A DNA stretch of 9,405 nt, taken from contig CATPAX010000161.1 of the NCBI GenBank assembly GCA_955652215.1, positions 1 to 9,405 on the forward strand, given 5' to 3'. Numbering within the stretch: position 1 is the first letter of the stretch; every line of letters starts with the position of its first letter. Below the pieces are notes generated by a model. The model was given only the letters and a program-made list of their open reading frames with translations. It did not search any database and had not been told where the DNA came from. This document shows positions 6,828-9,405 of the stretch, piece by piece. The position numbers and the translations under genes were made by a program. The DNA is from an uncultured Solirubrobacteraceae bacterium (GTDB lineage: Bacteria > Actinomycetota > Thermoleophilia > Solirubrobacterales > Solirubrobacteraceae).

Positions 6828-7384
6828 CGCTGAGTGGCTACGGTCGCGAGCGGCCCAGGCTGGCGATGGCCCAGTCGCATGGCTAGCAATACCACCGCGG
6901 GCGCGGCGGTCACCAGGACCAGCCCGATGAACCACAGCTGCCCGGCGTCGGTTCCCTCCGTGAACGCGTGCACGAGTCCACCGAGCCACGCCAGGACCGT
7001 GAAGCGGTGAATCATCTTCCACCGTCGGTTGCCGATCTTCGATCGCAGGTAGTACGACAGGCCGAGGAACACCATTCCCCAGCCGGCGATGATTCCGATC
7101 GAAGTCGGAAGCGTCTTATAGGAAAGGACGAACGGGACCGTCACGTCGAGCAGGCTTGGATGCAGGTACTTGTCGCCGATCAGCGCCAGCGCATGGACGA
7201 CGATCGCGGCCATCACCGCGAGCGACAGCGTCTCGTGGATGCTTCGCCGGTCCGGACCGCCCGCTTTGATCAGCTTCCCGGCCATCGCCAGCCCGACGCC
7301 GGCCGATGCGCTCGAGAGCACAAGCGCCGCCGTGCCGGCAGCCCGGCTCGTGATCCAGAACAAATATTGCGAGGGATCGGTCAT
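6824..7384 (-). CDS. Ferric-reductase-like transmembrane di-heme protein
   Basis: A 186-residue integral membrane protein with about five hydrophobic segments (roughly 15-36, 52-70, 93-113, 127-142, 150-170). Two pairs of histidines, His50/His64 and His126/His139, have the H-x13-H and H-x12-H spacing of the ferric reductase/NADPH oxidase-like membrane domain (PF01794). This domain also occurs in MsrQ/YedZ, where the histidines ligate two b-type hemes stacked across the membrane. No flavin or NAD(P)H domain is attached, so electrons must come from a separate protein, plausibly the reductase and/or ferredoxin encoded immediately downstream. ATG 7384 overlaps the apbE stop as ATGA, and the gene's own stop overlaps the reductase start as ATGA. 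The start is chosen from the overlap and because the 27 extra upstream residues are Arg-rich and unlike a membrane N-terminus. Its electron acceptor is unknown. Confidence 0.88.
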   Translation of the reverse strand: MTDPSQYLFWITSRAAGTAALVLSSASAGVGLAMAGKLIKAGGPDRRSIHETLSLAVMAAIVVHALALIGDKYLHPSLLDVTVPFVLSYKTLPTSIGIIAGWGMVFLGLSYYLRSKIGNRRWKMIHRFTVLAWLGGLVHAFTEGTDAGQLWFIGLVLVTAAPAVVLLAMRLGHRQPGPLATVATQR

Positions 7385-8337
7385 GGCCCCAGCTCGTATG
7401 AGAAAGGGTCGAGGACCTCGAACCCACCGTCGTCGTAGACGATCAGCCCGCCGTAGGGGAGCCACTCGGCAGCCGTCGCAGGACCGCTCAACAGCGCGGC
7501 CTTGCTCAGCGCCTCGGCCTGGACACCGGTCGGCGCAAGCGCGGTGACCTGCACGATTCCCGTGAAAGCGGGGCGCCCGGTCGATGGGTCGAGAAGATGG
7601 TGGGAGGGTCGCCCGTCGCGGTCGAGCCAGCTCCGCTTGCCGATTCCGCTCGTCGCGGCAGCTCCGGTGCGGAGCTCGAAGCTGTGGAGCACCTCGTCGT
7701 CGAAGGGACTCGCGACCTGGACCGGGCGCACCAGCCCCCGGGCGCCCCCGAAGCGCACGTCGCCGGCCGCGGCCAGCGCGTAACTGGCGTGGCTGCGCAG
7801 GACCGGCGCAAGGAGATCTCCGAACAGGCCCTTGGCGATCCCGCCACTATCGACCTGCAATCCCGGCGGACGCGTGACCGTGCCCTTAGCGGAGTCGACG
7901 CTGATCCGCCTCCACGCGGCTTCAGCGCTCGGCCGCGCGGGCTTTCGCGCGGGCGCCCAAAGCAGGGCCTCCACGAGTGGGACCGGCTCCGCACGCAGGT
8001 CTTCGGCGTATCCGGCGTCCTCGAGCGCACCGACCAGCGTCGGATCGACCAGTCCAGCCGTCCAGCTGGCGACCTTCAGCGCAGCCTCGAGGAAGCGCCC
8101 CATGGAAGCGCTGACCGGGATCGTGTGCCGAGGGTCGTGGTTGAGGCGCGAGAGCTCGCTCGCCGGATCGAAACGCGAGAACTGCTCGTGCCAGCTTTCC
8201 AGCCGTTTGCGGGTTCGCGCAACGGCCTCCCAGGCCGGTCCGGCCGGCCCGCTGCCCTGCACGGCCACCTCACAGCTCCCGCCGAAGCACGGAAACCGCT
8301 CGAGCACTTCCACATCTGAGATGAGTTGCCCGGGCAT
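7381..8337 (-). CDS. apbE: ApbE family FAD:protein FMN transferase
   Basis: A 318-residue ApbE-family protein, close to the family's usual length. ApbE transfers FMN from FAD to a Ser/Thr of target proteins, usually outside the cytoplasmic membrane. Motifs: SRFDPASELSRLN (54-66), VDSGGIAKG (162-170), AAGDVRFGG (190-198), ATSGIGKR (228-235) and SHHLLDPSTGRP (245-256). The metal-site segment, usually D-A-L-A-T, reads E-A-L-S-K (275-279), replacing both side chains known to bind Mg2+. No signal peptide or lipobox is evident, so its compartment is uncertain. ATG 8337 overlaps the upstream stop by one base (TGATG); GTG 8340 would give GTGA and one extra residue. No FMN_bind domain target is encoded in the window; the operon's own candidate acceptor is the Ser/Thr-rich tail protein directly upstream. 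Confidence 0.92.
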   Translation of the reverse strand: MPGQLISDVEVLERFPCFGGSCEVAVQGSGPAGPAWEAVARTRKRLESWHEQFSRFDPASELSRLNHDPRHTIPVSASMGRFLEAALKVASWTAGLVDPTLVGALEDAGYAEDLRAEPVPLVEALLWAPARKPARPSAEAAWRRISVDSAKGTVTRPPGLQVDSGGIAKGLFGDLLAPVLRSHASYALAAAGDVRFGGARGLVRPVQVASPFDDEVLHSFELRTGAAATSGIGKRSWLDRDGRPSHHLLDPSTGRPAFTGIVQVTALAPTGVQAEALSKAALLSGPATAAEWLPYGGLIVYDDGGFEVLDPFSYELGP

Positions 8338-8768
8338 CACGACTGGCTGGTGGTGACTGGGCTGGTCGTGCCCGAGCTGGACGAGGAGCTCGAGTTGTTC
8401 GATGAGCTCGAGTTATTGGACGAGGAACTCGCGTTGTTAGATGAGCTCGCGGTGTTAGACGAAGCCGCGGTGTTGCTCGAGCCCGTGCCGGCGCTGGTCG
8501 CTGAGCTCGTACTGGCGGTGGTCGCGGTCTTGCGGGCCAGCGCCGGGTCGTGACCAGAAACAAGTTGCACGAAGATCATCGCCCACAGGGCGAGGAACAC
8601 GGTCGCCGCAATCGTCACCATGCGCTTGCGGATCGCCGCTACCCGGTGCCGGCGGGCCTCTAGCCGCTCGGCAATTCGCGGGTCGACCGTTCGTGGCTGT
8701 GGGCTGGGCAGAGGCCGCCGAGCGGCGGGGTTTGGGAGGGCATGGCTGTATCCGTCTGGAGGGGTCAT
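8337..8768 (-). CDS. Single-pass membrane protein with exported Ser/Asn/Thr-rich tail
   Basis: A 143-residue protein of unrecognised family; first gene of the redox operon. Residues 1-49 are Pro- then Arg-rich (RIAERLEARRHRVAAIRKR), followed by one membrane segment (about 51-71, TIAATVFLALWAMIFVQLV). The Arg cluster places the N-terminus inside and the C-terminus outside. The outside part is almost entirely Ser, Asn, Thr and Ala, ending TTSPVTTSQS, and looks like an unstructured linker. Part of it is an imperfect 13-residue repeat. ATG 8768 has GGAG 5 nt upstream, the best initiation signal in the operon apart from the ferredoxin's. It ends in an overlap with apbE. The segment S-S-A-T (88-91) loosely resembles the tail of ApbE flavinylation motifs, without the usual Asp. 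It may be a membrane anchor, an assembly factor or an ApbE substrate; none of these is shown. Confidence 0.7.
   Translation of the reverse strand: MTPPDGYSHALPNPAARRPLPSPQPRTVDPRIAERLEARRHRVAAIRKRMVTIAATVFLALWAMIFVQLVSGHDPALARKTATTASTSSATSAGTGSSNTAASSNTASSSNNASSSSNNSSSSNNSSSSSSSGTTSPVTTSQS
8380..8478 (-). repeat. 39-bp imperfect tandem repeat in the Ser/Asn-rich tail
   Basis: Copy 1 at 8380-8418 and copy 2 at 8419-8457 agree at 32 of 39 positions by eye. A diverged partial third copy follows from 8458. Each copy splits into 21-nt and 18-nt sub-units that begin GAC/GAT on the plus strand. On the coding strand each copy gives 13 residues rich in Ser and Asn. Length changes here would be in frame, so the tail may vary in length between strains. 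Confidence 0.65.
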
Positions 8769-8959
8769 AGTGGCTCCATCTCATCGACTGGGGACTATGG
8801 TCGGGCCGCTGTGTCGGAACCCCGTGAGGAGGACCTAAGAAACGCTTATGAACCCGAACGCCGGCCGGCATGGCCCGCCGAAGTGACCCGATCCCGCGCT
8901 GGCTGCGAACCTGGTGAGGTGGGAACGGGTGCGGATAGCTGGGCAAGTGAGCCGACGCG
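8769..8959. promoter_or_regulatory. Divergent intergenic region between the redox operon and the ECF sigma gene
   Basis: 191 bp that must hold the promoter of the minus-strand redox operon and probably that of the sigma gene. GGAG (8774-8777, minus strand) is the operon's ribosome binding site. Two plus-strand GGAAC sequences (8816-8820 and 8922-8926) look like ECF -35 elements, but neither has a CGTC-like -10 at 16-18 nt. An AGGAGG-like sequence (about 8826-8832) has no start codon at normal distance; the next ATG (8848) opens a 12-codon frame. No sigma-70 promoter is convincing. Confidence 0.45.
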
Positions 8960-9405
8960 ATGCTGAGATCGCCCACGTTCCGCAGCTTCCGCGCTGATTT
9001 GAGATCGCTCGCGGACGAAGATCTCCTGGAATTGTTGGCCGCCGGGGACTCACGCGCCCTAGAGGTGATCTTCGACCGCCACAGCGGCCCGGCGTTCTCA
9101 CTCGCCTTTCGGATGTGTGGGCGACAGACGATGGCCGAGGACATCGTCCAAGAGGCGTTCCTATCGCTGTGGCGCAGCGGCGCCAGGTACGACCCGACGC
9201 GCGCTAGCGTCCGCTCGTGGGTGCTTACCGCAGTGCGGAACCGAGCAATCGATGCTTTCCGCCGTGAGTCGGTCACAGCCAGTCGCGACGTCGCCGACGA
9301 CGAGGCGGCCGCTCGTCTCCCGGCCCTCGAGCGCACCGACTCCGAAGTCGAGCGGCGAGAGGACGCGCGGCGTATCCGCGTTGCGCTCCAAGAGCTCCCT
9401 GCCGA
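8960..9405 (+). CDS. ECF-type RNA polymerase sigma factor (3' end beyond window)
   Basis: 148 codons are visible, and the frame is still open at the window edge. Region 2 spans about residues 32-102: ALEVIFDRHSGPAFSLAFRM, the core-binding block AEDIVQEAFLSLW (59-71), and the promoter -10 recognition helix SWVLTAVRNRAIDAFRR (86-102). An acidic linker (110-135) leads to RIRVALQELPA (138-148), the usual start of region 4, which is cut off. ATG 8960 is the first start after an in-frame TGA at 8948-8950, so the N-terminus is well fixed; its ribosome binding site is weak. ECF factors usually respond to envelope or redox stress and are often followed by an anti-sigma gene, which would lie outside this window. 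It is divergent from the redox operon and is a candidate regulator of it or of the lipoprotein gene. Confidence 0.92.
   Translation, partial: MLRSPTFRSFRADLRSLADEDLLELLAAGDSRALEVIFDRHSGPAFSLAFRMCGRQTMAEDIVQEAFLSLWRSGARYDPTRASVRSWVLTAVRNRAIDAFRRESVTASRDVADDEAAARLPALERTDSEVERREDARRIRVALQELPA

Noticed and set aside
8326..8553. Plus-strand frame encoding a striking Leu/Glu/Asp-rich repeat (ELDEELELFDELELLDEE)
   Set aside because: This is the complement of the Ser/Asn repeat codons of the tail gene. The minus-strand gene has a ribosome binding site, a membrane segment and operon overlap; this frame has none.
8922..8947. GGAAC as an ECF -35 for sigma autoregulation
   Set aside because: No CGTC-like -10 at 16-18 nt, and the start site would fall too close to the ATG.
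8455..9336. Minus-strand open frame of 293 codons across the sigma gene and the intergenic region
   Set aside because: It is antisense to clear ECF region 2 motifs and overlaps the tail-protein gene in another frame. The product is Arg/Ser/Pro-rich without domain features.

Overview
This is a GC-rich, tightly packed bacterial window. It carries GTG/TTG starts, many 3-4 nt gene overlaps, an actinobacterial-type HAD/GH65 pair, a P450-type ferredoxin with its reductase, an ECF sigma factor and a Yx(FWY)xxD lipoprotein. Together these suggest an actinobacterium; a Thermoleophilia/Solirubrobacterales-like host would fit, but that placement is inference. No rRNA, tRNA, CRISPR, IS element or phage gene was seen.

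Left block (131-3689, minus strand): an alpha-glucoside salvage operon read right to left. A HAD-family beta-phosphoglucomutase is followed by a GH65 phosphorylase with a GTGA stop/start overlap, then a small SnoaL-like protein 44 bp further on. The phosphorylase would split a disaccharide (trehalose, maltose or kojibiose type) with phosphate to beta-glucose-1-phosphate plus glucose, and the mutase would convert the former to glucose-6-phosphate.

Middle block (3821-5442, plus strand, divergent from the sugar operon): a secreted lipoprotein with two PF03640-type repeats, then an APC-like membrane transporter split into two frames near base 5000, consistent with loss of one base. A possible ECF-type promoter and two small hairpins lie ahead of the lipoprotein. 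A hairpin fills the 24-bp convergent gap at 5443-5466.

Right block (5467-8768, minus strand): a five-gene overlapping operon, in transcription order: a small membrane-anchored protein with an exported Ser/Asn-rich tail, ApbE (FAD:protein FMN transferase), a ferric-reductase-like di-heme membrane protein, an FAD/NAD-dependent ferredoxin reductase, and a three-Cys ferredoxin with a CxxHxxC motif. It reads as a transmembrane electron-transfer module (NAD(P)H to FAD reductase to ferredoxin and/or membrane heme b to an outside acceptor). ApbE is present, but no FMN_bind-type acceptor domain is. This is the most interesting part of the window.

Right edge (8960-9405, plus strand): an ECF sigma factor, cut by the window end just as region 4 begins. 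It is transcribed divergently from the redox operon across a 191-bp intergenic region and could control it and/or the lipoprotein gene.
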